The notes: generated by a model from the sequence alone, not told the origin. Shown: positions 9,407-19,101, counted from the first letter of the stretch. The stretch is 64,000 nucleotides of DNA from Chitinophagaceae bacterium (GCA_023957755.1 JAMLGT010000001.1:62001-126000); one strand, 5' to 3'. Program-made: numbers and translations.

Positions 9407-10528
9407 CTATTCGTTGATTCTTATGTCTGCAATCACCGGATAGTGATCGCTCAGTATCCTCTTAACCCGAACAAACTGTTCTATCACAAAATGATTATCC
9501 GCGAAAATATTATCGATCCTTAAAGTCGGCGAAATCTCATTGAATGTCCGCGACAGCCCATATCCTTTCTTTACAAAGGCATTTTGCATATTCCTTCCGA
9601 TTGTCTCGTATGCATACGACACCGGTACATCATTAAAATCACCGCACATAATCACAGGATAGGGTGTGTGATTCATCACATCCTTTATCTCTCTTGCCTG
9701 CACAGCTCTTCTTAATGCACCTCGCCTGATTCGCCTGATTATGCTGCCAGACTCCCGAACCGCCGTGGTGGTAATCTCTCCTCTGTCCAGATAATTCCGG
9801 TTTTCTTTTGAAAACCGGAGCGACTGCAGATGGGCGTTAAATATCCGCACGGTGTCTTTGCCTATTAATACATCTATATACTGAAAGGTAGAATTATAAT
9901 TATCGGGACTATTCACAACAAACTGCTTATGGATTATCGGGTACTTCGAGTAAATCATTGTGCCAAAATGATGATGCCGATCAAAATCATTTGACAATTG
10001 GTACGCGTAGAAGTAATCACGAAACTTCAATCTGCTATTTATATCATTCAGATTATTAATACTTTTAGTCTCCTCACCGGCTACCACTTCCTGAAGGCAT
10101 GCAATGTCAGGATCATATTCATTTATCAGGTCTAATATCCGCTGTTTCCTGTCGGGATATTTCTTAAGCTTCTGAATTGCAAACTGCTCTACATTCCAAC
10201 TCATTACCCGGATAACCCCGGAGTCTTTCTTCATTTGAAACGCATAGGGCAGCCTTATAGGTAAAATATTCTTCACCGCATTCCATCCCAGTACCAGAAA
10301 GGCTATAGAAAGAAGGCTCCATCTGGGCCTTATCATTACCCAGAAAATCAGAAATAACAATAACAAAAGAATAAAAACCGGAAGCAATATGGTAAGCAAC
10401 CCCATAATCCAATACCGTTCAGGATTGAAGTCGCTGGCATAGGCACCTCCAAGGAAGAGTATCCCAACGATTACATTAATTGTGATGATAACGGTTTTGG
10501 TAAACCATCGTAAGAAACGGAAGGGCAT
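9407..10528 (-). CDS. Membrane-anchored endonuclease/exonuclease/phosphatase family protein
   Basis: 373-residue EEP-fold metal-dependent phosphoesterase (DNase I/sphingomyelinase-like). The N-terminal 95 residues hold about three hydrophobic segments, so the enzyme domain is tethered to the membrane, probably facing outward. Catalytic-domain motifs appear in order: VMSWNVEQF (metal Asn), CLQEVV (metal Glu), FNAHLQS (catalytic His region), CGDFNDVP (Asp/Asn pair) and SDHYPVIAD (terminal Asp-His). All key positions are present, so it should be active. The substrate (nucleic acid, phospholipid or other phosphodiester) cannot be read from sequence. It lies between menC and a rhomboid gene on the same strand, 11 and 33 bases away. 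Confidence 0.85.
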   Translation of the reverse strand: MPFRFLRWFTKTVIITINVIVGILFLGGAYASDFNPERYWIMGLLTILLPVFILLLLLFLIFWVMIRPRWSLLSIAFLVLGWNAVKNILPIRLPYAFQMKKDSGVIRVMSWNVEQFAIQKLKKYPDRKQRILDLINEYDPDIACLQEVVAGEETKSINNLNDINSRLKFRDYFYAYQLSNDFDRHHHFGTMIYSKYPIIHKQFVVNSPDNYNSTFQYIDVLIGKDTVRIFNAHLQSLRFSKENRNYLDRGEITTTAVRESGSIIRRIRRGALRRAVQAREIKDVMNHTPYPVIMCGDFNDVPVSYAYETIGRNMQNAFVKKGYGLSRTFNEISPTLRIDNIFADNHFVIEQFVRVKRILSDHYPVIADIRINE

Positions 10529-10561
10529 TTGTAGCGGTTTTTAATAAACAGCCATACCAAA

Positions 10562-11491
10562 CTAAAACTCTTCTTCAGAAGCTTTTTTGAGAATGGACTT
10601 TTCTTCATCAGTCAGGCTGTCATACCCATACTGATTAATCTTGTCAAGGATACTGTCTATCTTATCCTGTGTTACCACAGGTTGTTTTATATATGGTTTT
10701 CGGCCTCCGGTCTTATAGAACACTGCCTCACGTACACTTTCTCTGCCTGCTTTCTTCCCGGGTTCAAACAACTGTATGAACCACTGATACACCTCATTCA
10801 TCCACAGGCCCCAGTCGCGCCCTCTCTTATAGAAATACATGAAAAAGTAACCACAAAGCCCGGCGCCTGTATAGGCAACCACATTACCCGGGTTGGCCGA
10901 AGTAGAAACAAACGTAATCAAAAGAAAAACAGCGGTTACAACCCAAAGAGGAATCCCTCCTGCAATCATAGGAAAAAGCCGATAACGGGGCGCCAGATAG
11001 GTGGTAGCTACTGCCACGCCAACTACAGAAGCCGTAGCCCCTGAGAGATACAAATGCCCTACCTGTGCTCTGAGGGCAGGAAACAGATAGCTTCCGCCGA
11101 GAAAAAAAATGGCTCCGGCTATTCCTGCATACAGGTAAAGCGGAATAATCACTTTGTTACCGGACATTGTCTGCAGAATACTGCCAAATGCCCAAAGCCA
11201 TATCAGATTGACAATAGTGATAATGACCCCGGTATGTACAAACATATAGGTAAGCACCGTCCATGGCGCTACGGCCAGGCTTTCCAGTTTTGCAGGCATA
11301 ACCACCCAGGGCATAATTTCCTGTTGGAACAACTCTGCTCCCGATCCCGTCAGATTGTATATAGTCTTAATAATCCCAAAGCATACAAATAGCATTGCAT
11401 TTATGGCTACAAGTGCCATTAAAGCGTTGTTATCATCTCCCAGCGTGATTCTCCTGGTCCGTCTGCTGATATATCTTTCCGACTCGCCCAT
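10562..11491 (-). CDS. Rhomboid-family membrane protein, probably catalytically inactive
   Basis: 309-residue, six-segment rhomboid-fold protein. The family frame is clear (PWTVLTYMFVHTG, then LWAFGSIL, then a Gly-rich segment), yet the catalytic positions look lost. The GxSG-type nucleophile site reads LSGATASVVG, with Thr153 where Ser is expected. The last helix reads VAYTGAGLCGYFF, with Tyr207 where the catalytic His belongs. In the HxxxN motif the Asn (95) is kept but the His is not. The C-terminal 90 residues form a charged cytoplasmic tail ending in a small helical segment. It sits 63 bases upstream of a second rhomboid with an intact dyad, on the same strand. A role as a non-proteolytic iRhom-like client binder is an inference; loss of protease activity follows only if the alignment made by eye is right. 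Confidence 0.8.
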   Translation of the reverse strand: MGESERYISRRTRRITLGDDNNALMALVAINAMLFVCFGIIKTIYNLTGSGAELFQQEIMPWVVMPAKLESLAVAPWTVLTYMFVHTGVIITIVNLIWLWAFGSILQTMSGNKVIIPLYLYAGIAGAIFFLGGSYLFPALRAQVGHLYLSGATASVVGVAVATTYLAPRYRLFPMIAGGIPLWVVTAVFLLITFVSTSANPGNVVAYTGAGLCGYFFMYFYKRGRDWGLWMNEVYQWFIQLFEPGKKAGRESVREAVFYKTGGRKPYIKQPVVTQDKIDSILDKINQYGYDSLTDEEKSILKKASEEEF

Positions 11492-11554
11492 CCTTAAAAG
11501 TGTTTATCAAGGTAAAGTTACCCAAATGATTGACATAAAGAATAGTGCCTGATC

Positions 11555-12178
11555 TTAATATCTTCGGCTTCTTTTCGAAATCCAGAAAATCATGAGCAGA
11601 AATCCTGTGGCAAGACCCCCCAGATGGGCGAAGTGTGCAATACCATCGCCACCGGTAGCACTACGGATAGACGACATCCCGCCAAACAGGTCAATTAGCA
11701 CATATACCACTACGATCCATTTGGCTTTGATAGCGAAAGGAAAGGGAATTATAAAAAACTGTACATTGGGATACGTATAGGCAAATGCGGCCAGCAACCC
11801 CATAATAGCTCCGGAAGCACCGACTGCTACACTTCCAGGAATCAGTAATATCTGCGCAAAAGCTGCACCCAGACCGCTGAGCAGGTAGAAAATAATAAAT
11901 ACTTTAGGCCCCCAGTTGCGCTCAAGCATAGAGCCAAAAAGCCAGAGTGCATACATATTAAACAACAGATGAGCCCATCCGCCATGCAAAAACATGTGGG
12001 TAATCAGTTGGTAGGGCCGGAAATTAGGATCCTCCATGCCATAAAGAGCAAACCGGGCAGTAATATAAAACTTGTCATCAAATAAATACTGACATAAAAA
12101 AATCAAACAGTTGACAATAATTAAATTGATTACTACCGGAATCGGAGTCTGCGAAGGCCTGTAACTGTTATAGGTCAT
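11555..12178 (-). CDS. Rhomboid family intramembrane serine protease
   Basis: 207-residue minimal six-helix rhomboid that cleaves membrane proteins within the bilayer. The catalytic set is intact: HMFLHGGWAHLLFNM with His70 and Asn74, GASGAIMG with nucleophile Ser122, and FAHLGGLATG with His185. The WR-like L1 loop region and the length are normal for the bacterial core type. It is the downstream member of a GT2 / active rhomboid / inactive rhomboid / EEP nuclease gene string on the minus strand, read in that order. The substrate is unknown. Confidence 0.92.
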   Translation of the reverse strand: MTYNSYRPSQTPIPVVINLIIVNCLIFLCQYLFDDKFYITARFALYGMEDPNFRPYQLITHMFLHGGWAHLLFNMYALWLFGSMLERNWGPKVFIIFYLLSGLGAAFAQILLIPGSVAVGASGAIMGLLAAFAYTYPNVQFFIIPFPFAIKAKWIVVVYVLIDLFGGMSSIRSATGGDGIAHFAHLGGLATGFLLMIFWISKRSRRY

Positions 12179-12279
12179 TCAGAAAATATTTAGGTCGCAA
12201 TTTCGGAAATAATAAAAGAATCTCACTATCAGAGTGCCGCTATTTAGCAACAAATCTGTTAAACGTCTCAGGTATCCAA

Positions 12280-13833
12280 TCAGATAAACTGCCCTTCTCC
12301 CCTTCCGGAAATTACAGACTGACATCCTCTTGTAAAAAATGCAGCAATAGTATTCAAAGGGAGATGTGGCAAGAAATTGATCACCTCCCGATACGAACAA
12401 CTCCCGAGGCAAAACAGGATTCTCCGGGTCTCCGGAGATGTAAAAAAGTGAAATCGACGCGTGGGTTTTCTCTCTGCCACATCTTTTAATTCTACAATGC
12501 GAATCCCCAAATCAGGCTCTCCATCCTGATGTAGTATATCCCTGAGTGCAGCCAAATCCTCTTCTGCGCCTACTACCACATCTATCATACCGGACAACTT
12601 CCTGTATGCGGGAATCGTTCCCGAAAGTGTAAGCACTTTTCTGGCAATGGAAATTATAAGGAACGAAAGTAGCGCAGCAAGCCCTACACTTGTGGTCAGC
12701 GCACTGAACCTATCAGGTAACACAATAAAAACTCCCCACAGCAGAATGATTGACTGGAGGAAAGACTGGTTCAGCCTTCTCTGCCAATAGCCACGCTCAT
12801 ATACATCCCACAAAAAAGCACATAACATGTACACAAGTACGTAAATACCCCAAAAATTCCAATACGTATTCGGGTTTAGTGTTGCGTAGTCTCCTCCCAA
12901 AGAAGGTATAACAGCTCTGATAATTCCGAAGCTAAGCAGTATAACTAACACATCGAGCAGCACCAGGCCGGCCACACTCTGCAACCCGCGCTTAAGGCCG
13001 GACAGGATTCCCCTGAAAAAAATTCCCGTCTGTATAAAAAAATTAAAAAAGCCTGATCTTGACCCCCCATAATGCTTCTTTGCAAACACGCTCATGGCCT
13101 TGTAAAACATTTTTACATAGTCAATACTTCCTTTCTTCGTGCTTTCTCCCTTAAAGTGTATGATTACAGTCTCGGGAAAATAGTAATTCCGGAATCCCGC
13201 CTCCCGGATACGATAGCTCAGGTCAATATCCTCGCCGTACATAAAAAAATCTTCATCAAACCCGCCCGTAACATCCAACACATGACGTTTCACCATCATA
13301 AACGCGCCGGCAAGCACTTCCACTTCGTGAATTGCATCTTCGCCAAGATGGCCCAGATAATAACGTGCAAATACCTTTGACCGGGGAAATAATGATGTAA
13401 GTCCAGAAAGTTTATACAGAGATGTTTTGGGGTCAGGGAAGGCGCGTTTGCTTTCTTTCAGGAACCTCCCATTTCCATCAATCATTTTCACTCCAAGTGC
13501 TCCTGCATCCTCTTTAGAACCGAAAAAATCAAGGCACTTCCTGAAACTGTCTTCTGCTACGATAGTATCCGGATTCAAAAAAAGTATGTACTCGCCCTGT
13601 GCCTCTTTCAGTGCAAGGTTGTTCGCCCTCGCAAACCCCAGGTTCTCCTCGCTGAAAATGAACCGTACCCCGGGAAAACCCTTTTCAAAATATGCCCGGC
13701 TTCCGTCCGTAGAGCCATTATCCACGACAATCACTTCGCCGGCAATGCCCTGCAAGGCAGCGGTCGCGGCATAAAGGCATTGCTCCAAAAAATACCTGAC
13801 ATTATAATTAACTATGATTACAGTGAGTTGCAG
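12280..13833 (-). CDS. Membrane-linked family 2 glycosyltransferase (likely CTG start)
   Basis: GT-A fold glycosyltransferase domain (about 1-240) with VIIVNYNV, VVDNGSTDGS, ENLGFARANN, FLNPDT and GEDIDLSYRIREAGF. These are typical of enzymes that transfer sugars in cell-surface polysaccharide synthesis. It is followed by about four membrane segments (about 285-400) and a small Rossmann-like C-terminal region. No ATG, GTG or TTG begins the frame before base 13788. Starting at that TTG would remove the first beta strand with VIIVNYNV. The frame is open up to a TAA at 13843-13845, and a CTG at 13833 gives an N-terminus that matches the family, so CTG is the proposed start (517 residues). The C-terminus may also be altered: another frame just beyond the stop encodes SLSDWIPETFNRFVAK, ending at 12240. 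A start-site mutation or a decaying gene remains possible. Confidence 0.82.
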   Translation of the reverse strand: MQLTVIIVNYNVRYFLEQCLYAATAALQGIAGEVIVVDNGSTDGSRAYFEKGFPGVRFIFSEENLGFARANNLALKEAQGEYILFLNPDTIVAEDSFRKCLDFFGSKEDAGALGVKMIDGNGRFLKESKRAFPDPKTSLYKLSGLTSLFPRSKVFARYYLGHLGEDAIHEVEVLAGAFMMVKRHVLDVTGGFDEDFFMYGEDIDLSYRIREAGFRNYYFPETVIIHFKGESTKKGSIDYVKMFYKAMSVFAKKHYGGSRSGFFNFFIQTGIFFRGILSGLKRGLQSVAGLVLLDVLVILLSFGIIRAVIPSLGGDYATLNPNTYWNFWGIYVLVYMLCAFLWDVYERGYWQRRLNQSFLQSIILLWGVFIVLPDRFSALTTSVGLAALLSFLIISIARKVLTLSGTIPAYRKLSGMIDVVVGAEEDLAALRDILHQDGEPDLGIRIVELKDVAERKPTRRFHFFTSPETRRILFCLGSCSYREVINFLPHLPLNTIAAFFTRGCQSVISGRGEGQFI

Positions 13834-13951
13834 CAGTACGTATTATTTATTCGTGATCCATTCCTGCTCAAACCCGGTCTGGTTGCCAAAAATTGCACTA
13901 TTATCCCAAACCGGCTTCGGGAGGTTCATAAAAATAGACAATCTTTGCATT

Positions 13952-14737
13952 ATGTACAGACAAACTTTAAGCGATGCGACGTATGCCGGCGCACATGAAT
14001 TAGAGCGTTTTTTCAATGGCAAATTTACTGTCTCCAACAAAGAGGGTGTAAACAATCTGGTAACGCAGGCCGATTTTGAATCAGAGAAGGCAATTATTAA
14101 GATTATTAAATCTGCATTTCCGGACGATGGTATTGTGAGCGAAGAAAGCCCGGAGGTAAAAACTGATAGTGGCTATAAATGGATTATCGATCCCATCGAT
14201 GGCACAATCAATTTCGCCAATGGTATTCCTATCTGCTGTGTCAGTATCGGAATAGAACACAATGACACAATGGTAATGGGTGCGGTCTATAACCCTTTTA
14301 TTAAAGAGTTTTTCTTCGCTGAAAGAGGAAAAGGCGCCTTCCTTAACGACCAGCCTATTCACGTATCAAAAAAGACAGAGGTAATCCACAGTTGCCTCGT
14401 AACAGGATTCCCTTATACGTATATTCGCCAGGCGAATGGCCCACTTCAGGTATTCGAACGGCTGGTTACAAGAGGCATTCCTGTAAGGAGGCTGGGGAGC
14501 GCCGCCATCGATTTGTGCTGGGTAGCAGCCGGCAGGTTCGACGGTTTCTACGAACACCAGCTTCATGCGTGGGACAGCGCTGCCGGATACCTGATTGTGG
14601 AAGAAGCAGGTGGAAAAGTAACCAATATGAAAGGGGAGAAATATTCGCCCTACGAATACGGTATAGTGGCTACAAACGGGCATATCCACAATGAGCTCCT
14701 GCAATATGTAAATGGAACTGTTGAAGATGCCCTGTAA
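13952..14737 (+). CDS. Inositol monophosphatase family protein
   Basis: 262-residue member of the Mg-dependent, Li-sensitive phosphatase superfamily (SuhB/IMPase, CysQ and FBPase relatives). The metal-binding motifs are complete: EESP (about 63-66), DPIDGTINF (about 80-88) and WDSAAGYLIVEEAGG (about 209-223). DPIDGT with CCVSIG next to it fits inositol monophosphatase/SuhB best, but substrate cannot be assigned from motifs alone. The ATG at 13952 is preferred over an ATG at 13814, because the intervening 46 residues are unlike the family. Only 5 bases separate its stop from thiL, so the two are probably cotranscribed. It is divergent from the GT2 gene. Confidence 0.9.
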   Translation: MYRQTLSDATYAGAHELERFFNGKFTVSNKEGVNNLVTQADFESEKAIIKIIKSAFPDDGIVSEESPEVKTDSGYKWIIDPIDGTINFANGIPICCVSIGIEHNDTMVMGAVYNPFIKEFFFAERGKGAFLNDQPIHVSKKTEVIHSCLVTGFPYTYIRQANGPLQVFERLVTRGIPVRRLGSAAIDLCWVAAGRFDGFYEHQLHAWDSAAGYLIVEEAGGKVTNMKGEKYSPYEYGIVATNGHIHNELLQYVNGTVEDAL

Positions 14738-14742
14738 ATAGA

Positions 14743-15792
14743 ATGAATATGAATGAAGAAACCAGAACAGAGGTCGATTCACTTGGCGAATTTGCCCTTA
14801 TCGACCATCTCACAAAAAATAATGAAACCCGCAATGCGGGGACTATCCTGAGCGTAGGAGACGATGCAGCTGTAATAGATCATTTCGGTAAGCAAACTGT
14901 GGTAACTACAGATATGCTTGTAGAAGGAATTCACTTCGATCTTGCCTATACCCCGCTCAGGCATCTCGGTTATAAGAGTGTGGTGGTAAACCTAAGCGAT
15001 GTATATGCCATGAACGCCGTCCCCCAACAGCTCACTATGAGTATTGCATTTAGTAACCGGTTTAGCGTAGAGGCGCTTGCGGAACTTTATGAAGGCGTGT
15101 ATGCAGCCTGCCGATATTACGATGTGGACCTTGTGGGTGGCGACACCACATCTTCGCAAAAGGGCCTGATTATTAGTGTCACTGCGCTGGGAGAAGTGGC
15201 TCCGGGCAATTTCGTTACGCGTTCAGGAGCTAAAAAGGGCGACCTCATCTGCGTATCCGGCGATTTGGGAAGCGCTTTTCTAGGACTTACCTTACTGGAA
15301 CGGGAGAAGAAGATATGGATGGAAACCCAGGGCGTACAGCCTGACTTCGAAAACCAAAAATACATCGTACAACGTATTTTAAAGCCCGAAGCCCGAAAGG
15401 ATATCATTGGGTTTTTTGCTGAAAAAAACATTAAACCCACCGCAATGCTTGACGTAAGCGATGGGCTCAGTAGCGACCTGCTTCATATCTGTGAAAAAAG
15501 CGGATGCGGCAGTGTGATCTATGAGGAAAAGATTCCGATAAATGAAGACGCCCGTCAATTTGCCTATAAACTGGAACTGGATCCTACCGCATGTGCCTTA
15601 AGTGGCGGAGAGGATTATGAACTGCTCTTCACTATAGCACAGACCGAATATGAAGCCGTCAGCCAGCATCCTGATATTTCAATAATAGGCTATATCACCG
15701 AACCCGAAAAAGGCAATAAATTAATTACCAAAGGAGGCAGTGCACACGATCTCATTGCCCAGGGATGGAACCCCATTAACGTGAAAGGATAG
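14743..15792 (+). CDS. thiL: Thiamine-monophosphate kinase
   Basis: Phosphorylates thiamine monophosphate to thiamine pyrophosphate with ATP, the last step of the de novo cofactor pathway. The 349-residue protein has the AIRS/PurM-like fold with the diagnostic N-terminal GDDAAVI, then TTDMLVEGIHFD, LSDVYAMNA (kept as NLSDVYAMNAVP), VGGDTTSS, DVSDGLSSDL and SGGEDYELLFT. Length and motif order are normal. The start could be the ATG at 14743 or the ATG 6 bases later. It lies between the IMPase-like gene (5 bases) and the S41 peptidase gene (3 bases) and appears to be the middle of a three-gene transcript. No TPP riboswitch was seen upstream. Confidence 0.95.
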   Translation: MNMNEETRTEVDSLGEFALIDHLTKNNETRNAGTILSVGDDAAVIDHFGKQTVVTTDMLVEGIHFDLAYTPLRHLGYKSVVVNLSDVYAMNAVPQQLTMSIAFSNRFSVEALAELYEGVYAACRYYDVDLVGGDTTSSQKGLIISVTALGEVAPGNFVTRSGAKKGDLICVSGDLGSAFLGLTLLEREKKIWMETQGVQPDFENQKYIVQRILKPEARKDIIGFFAEKNIKPTAMLDVSDGLSSDLLHICEKSGCGSVIYEEKIPINEDARQFAYKLELDPTACALSGGEDYELLFTIAQTEYEAVSQHPDISIIGYITEPEKGNKLITKGGSAHDLIAQGWNPINVKG

Positions 15793-15795
15793 CGC

Positions 15796-17283
15796 ATGCA
15801 AAGGGTATTGAAGACCGGACGAATCATATCCCTCCTGATATACAGCATGGTTTTCATATCCTGCACGGCTACACGTAATTATAACCCGGATAAAAAATAT
15901 ACCTCACAGGAGCTAACTACCGACTACCGGCAACTCCGCAAAACACTTGAAGAGAAACACCCGTCTCTCTATTGGTACACTCCAAAAGACAGCATGGACT
16001 TCTACTTCGATGAAGGAGAAAAAAAGATTATCGACTCCATGACCGAAAGAGAGTTTGCATGGAATATCATTGCCCCATTGCTTTCAAAGATTCACTGTGG
16101 GCACACCAGCTTTTTGATGAGCAGGAATTGGGAGAAGTTTATGAGAAACAAGAGGGTGCCCTCCTTCCCGCTCTCCATGAAAATATGGAAAGACAGTATG
16201 ATGGTGGTAAATGAAAGATCACAGGCCAATGAGATTCCTCAAGGCTCCTTTATACAATCTATCAATGGTATCAGCGCAACACAAATTGTGGATTCTATAT
16301 TTAGTTACATGTCGACTGACGGATATGCTGATAACCTGAGCTACCTCAGGTTAAGCACCTCATTCCCTTTTTTCTTCAGGAATGTGTTTGGGGTATATGA
16401 AAACTATAAAATTGACTTTACAGACAGTAATGGAGTTCGCCATTCAGCCGACGTCAACTGGTATATTCCCAAAACAGACAGCACCAAACCTGCTACCGAA
16501 AGGAAAAAAGAGAGAATCAGAAAACGTGCACGGAGGCCATTATATAAGAACTGGTATCGCACACTGGGATACGACACTGGCTTTGCGCTGATGACAGTCA
16601 ATTCATTTACCAAAGGAAGGCTTACAAAGTTTTACCGAAAGAGCTTCAGGGAACTAAAGAAGAATGGCACCCAAAACCTCATCATAGACCTGAGAATCAA
16701 TGGTGGCGGAGACATCAATAAGGCTGTAGCCCTTGCGAAATACATCAGAAATGAACCTTTCAAAGTGGCAGACTCTGCCTACTCCAAATCAAAAAATTTC
16801 AATCCTTATTCAGGCACCATCCAAAAGAGTGCACTATATAATCTGGTTTTAACATTAGTCACCCGTAAAAACAAAGATGGAAAGTATCACTTCGGATATT
16901 GGGAACGCCATTTATTTAAACCCCGAAAGAGAAATCACTTTGGCGGAAATACCTATGTACTCACGAACGGGCTTACTTTTTCAGCAGCTTCACTCTTTTG
17001 CAGCATAGTGAAGGGTGAAGACAAGGTAACCATTACAGGTGAGGAAACCGGCGGCGGATGGTATGGCAATTCGGGAATCATGATTCCCAATATCACCCTC
17101 TCCCATTCCGGGCTGAGAGTGAGGCTTCCTTTCTTCAGAATGGTACAATACAACCACCCTGAAGCCAAAGGAACCGGAGTGAAACCGGATTGGTATATCG
17201 GCCCTAATTGGCATGATGTGCTTAGCGGCCGGGATACTAAAATTGAGTCCATAAAGGACAAGATATTAGATAGAAAGCCATGA
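15796..17283 (+). CDS. S41 family peptidase, predicted lipoprotein
   Basis: 495-residue tail-specific-protease (S41/CtpA-like) family member. The N-terminus is a lipoprotein signal (hydrophobic stretch ending VFISC, about residue 23), so the enzyme is probably tethered in the periplasm or at the surface. An N-terminal helical region (TSQELTTDYRQLRKTLEEKHP) and a PDZ-like segment (about 130-190, QGSFIQSINGISATQI) precede the catalytic domain. That domain shows NLIIDLRINGGGD (about 289-301) and GLTFSAAS with the likely nucleophile Ser396. A basic run of Arg and Lys near residues 233-247 is unusual and falls between PDZ and catalytic regions. Its start is 3 bases after the thiL stop, so it is likely cotranscribed, though no functional link is evident. 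Confidence 0.87.
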   Translation: MQRVLKTGRIISLLIYSMVFISCTATRNYNPDKKYTSQELTTDYRQLRKTLEEKHPSLYWYTPKDSMDFYFDEGEKKIIDSMTEREFAWNIIAPLLSKIHCGHTSFLMSRNWEKFMRNKRVPSFPLSMKIWKDSMMVVNERSQANEIPQGSFIQSINGISATQIVDSIFSYMSTDGYADNLSYLRLSTSFPFFFRNVFGVYENYKIDFTDSNGVRHSADVNWYIPKTDSTKPATERKKERIRKRARRPLYKNWYRTLGYDTGFALMTVNSFTKGRLTKFYRKSFRELKKNGTQNLIIDLRINGGGDINKAVALAKYIRNEPFKVADSAYSKSKNFNPYSGTIQKSALYNLVLTLVTRKNKDGKYHFGYWERHLFKPRKRNHFGGNTYVLTNGLTFSAASLFCSIVKGEDKVTITGEETGGGWYGNSGIMIPNITLSHSGLRVRLPFFRMVQYNHPEAKGTGVKPDWYIGPNWHDVLSGRDTKIESIKDKILDRKP

Positions 17284-17398
17284 GAAACTCATATTCCCCC
17301 GGAACCCTATCAGAGACCTTGGCAGCTTTTTATAATAATTTTTGTGGAATATCTGCGAAGCAACTGACATTTTGTAGAATTTAATCCCTCGATTCTAT

Positions 17399-17406
17399 TA
17401 CTTTTG
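17399..17406 (+). promoter_or_regulatory. Candidate -7 promoter box for carB
   Basis: TACTTTTG matches TAnnTTTG exactly, 27 bases before the ATG at 17434. A TTTG at 17371-17374 could be the -33 box, though the 24-base spacing is longer than the usual 19-21. Confidence 0.5.
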
Positions 17407-17433
17407 CCGCCCAGTATCATTTCTCTTTTTTCA

Positions 17434-19092
17434 ATGCCTAAAGACAATTCTATCAAGACAGTCCTGATCATCGGTTCAGGGCCTATTGTTATTGGACAAG
17501 CCTGTGAATTTGATTATTCAGGCACACAAGCTGCCAGAAGCCTTCGCGAAGAAGGAATTAGGGTGATTCTTATCAACAGTAATCCGGCTACTATTATGAC
17601 CGACCCGATGACTGCCGATAAAATTTACCTGCTACCCCTCACTGTAGAAAGTATAGAAAAAATAATTGAAGAAAATGAAATAGACGCCGTACTCGGCACC
17701 ATGGGGGGACAAACAGCACTAAATCTCTGTAAGGAAGCCGACGAGTTGGGCGTATGGGAGAAAAATAATATCAGGTTGATCGGCGTGGATATCAAGGCAA
17801 TTGATAAGGCTGAGGACAGAGAACTGTTTAGAGAGTGGATGATACAGCTGGGAATTCCTGTGGCTCCGGCAAGGGTGGCTAACTCTCTTCTGGAAGGTAA
17901 AGATATCGCACAGCAAATCGGATATCCTCTCGTAATCAGGCCTTCGTTCACGCTGGGCGGATCGGGAGGCGGATTGGTTTATGCAAAAGAAGAGCTGGAA
18001 GACGCTCTGGACCGCGGACTCAAAGCATCACCCATGCATGAGGTACTGGTAGAGAAAGCGCTCATGGGATGGAAAGAATTTGAGTTGGAACTCCTGCGGG
18101 ATAATAATGACAATGTCATTATCATCTGCACTGTAGAAAATGTGGATCCGATGGGCGTACATACAGGTGACTCTATCACCGTAGCTCCATCCATGACATT
18201 GAGCGACACCGCTTTTCAGAAGATGAGAAACATGTCAATCAGCGTAATGCGCGATCTGGGCAATTTTGCAGGTGGTTGTAATATCCAGTTTGCACTCAAC
18301 CCTGAAAACGAGGATATCATCATCATTGAAATCAACCCAAGAGTAAGCCGTTCTTCTGCACTTGCAAGTAAAGCAACCGGATATCCAATCGCTAAAATCG
18401 CTACCAAGCTCGCCATTGGATACAATCTGGATGAACTCAAAAATCAAATAACAAAAGTAACTTCTGCATATTTTGAGCCCGCTCTTGACTATGTAATTGT
18501 AAAGGTTCCGAGATGGAATTTCGACAAATTTAAAGGAGCAGACGATACCCTCGGACTACAGATGAAATCTGTAGGTGAAGTAATGGGGATTGGAAGAAGC
18601 TTTGCGGAAGCCATGCAAAAAGCTTGTCAAAGCCTGGAGAACGAAGCTGTGGGGCTGGGATATTACGGGAAAAGTGTCATGCACTCTGAGGCATTAGCTG
18701 AATACATAAAGACCCCTAAATGGGACAGGATATTCCGTATCAAAGATGCGCTCATGGCAGGAGTAAGCGTAAAAAGAATTCGGGAGAACACAGGCATCGA
18801 CCGCTGGTTTATCTACCAAATTCAGGAAATATGCGATTGTGAAAAAGAAATCGCAAAAGCCAGCCTGGAAAACTTTCCCAAATCGTTGATGATTCGTGCA
18901 AAGCTTTTAGGATTTAGCGATGAACAAATAGCCAGAATTCTCCAGGATGGTAGCACGGACGAAGATATTTATAACAGGCGCAAGGAATTGGGTATTCACA
19001 GGGTTTACAAAATGGTGGATACGTGCAGCGCCGAATTTCAGGCAGAGACTCCCTACTACTACAGTACTTTCGAATCAGATAATCTAGAATAA
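17434..19092 (+). CDS. carB: Carbamoyl-phosphate synthase large chain, N-terminal part (split gene)
   Basis: First 552 residues of the carbamoyl-phosphate synthase large subunit, which makes carbamoyl phosphate for pyrimidine and arginine synthesis. It contains the carboxyphosphate half: [22 protein letters not shown]-grasp motifs ([30 protein letters not shown]), and the oligomerization domain to about residue 540 ([11 protein letters not shown]). The frame stops at TAA 19090-19092, exactly in the linker between the two synthetase halves. The second half resumes 9 bases later in the same frame. The ATG at 17434 is chosen because the TTG at 17404 lies inside a promoter box. carA is not adjacent. 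The split is discussed as a finding. Confidence 0.93.
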   Translation: MPKDNSIKTVLIIGSGPIVIGQACEFDYSGTQAARSLREEGIRVILINSNPATIMTDPMTADKIYLLPLTVESIEKIIEENEIDAVLGTMGGQTALNLCKEADELGVWEKNNIRLIGVDIKAIDKAEDRELFREWMIQLGIPVAPARVANSLLEGKDIAQQIGYPLVIRPSFTLGGSGGGLVYAKEELEDALDRGLKASPMHEVLVEKALMGWKEFELELLRDNNDNVIIICTVENVDPMGVHTGDSITVAPSMTLSDTAFQKMRNMSISVMRDLGNFAGGCNIQFALNPENEDIIIIEINPRVSRSSALASKATGYPIAKIATKLAIGYNLDELKNQITKVTSAYFEPALDYVIVKVPRWNFDKFKGADDTLGLQMKSVGEVMGIGRSFAEAMQKACQSLENEAVGLGYYGKSVMHSEALAEYIKTPKWDRIFRIKDALMAGVSVKRIRENTGIDRWFIYQIQEICDCEKEIAKASLENFPKSLMIRAKLLGFSDEQIARILQDGSTDEDIYNRRKELGIHRVYKMVDTCSAEFQAETPYYYSTFESDNLE

Positions 19093-19101
19093 GTTAAGCA
19101 G

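Noticed and set aside
12179-12412. Separate 77-residue gene on the minus strand
   Set aside because: It overlaps the GT2 3' end in another frame, has a Cys/Tyr/Phe-heavy composition and no family likeness.
17404-17433. TTG at 17404 as the carB start
   Set aside because: The TTG is part of the TACTTTTG promoter-like box, and the added residues do not resemble CarB; ATG 17434 fits.
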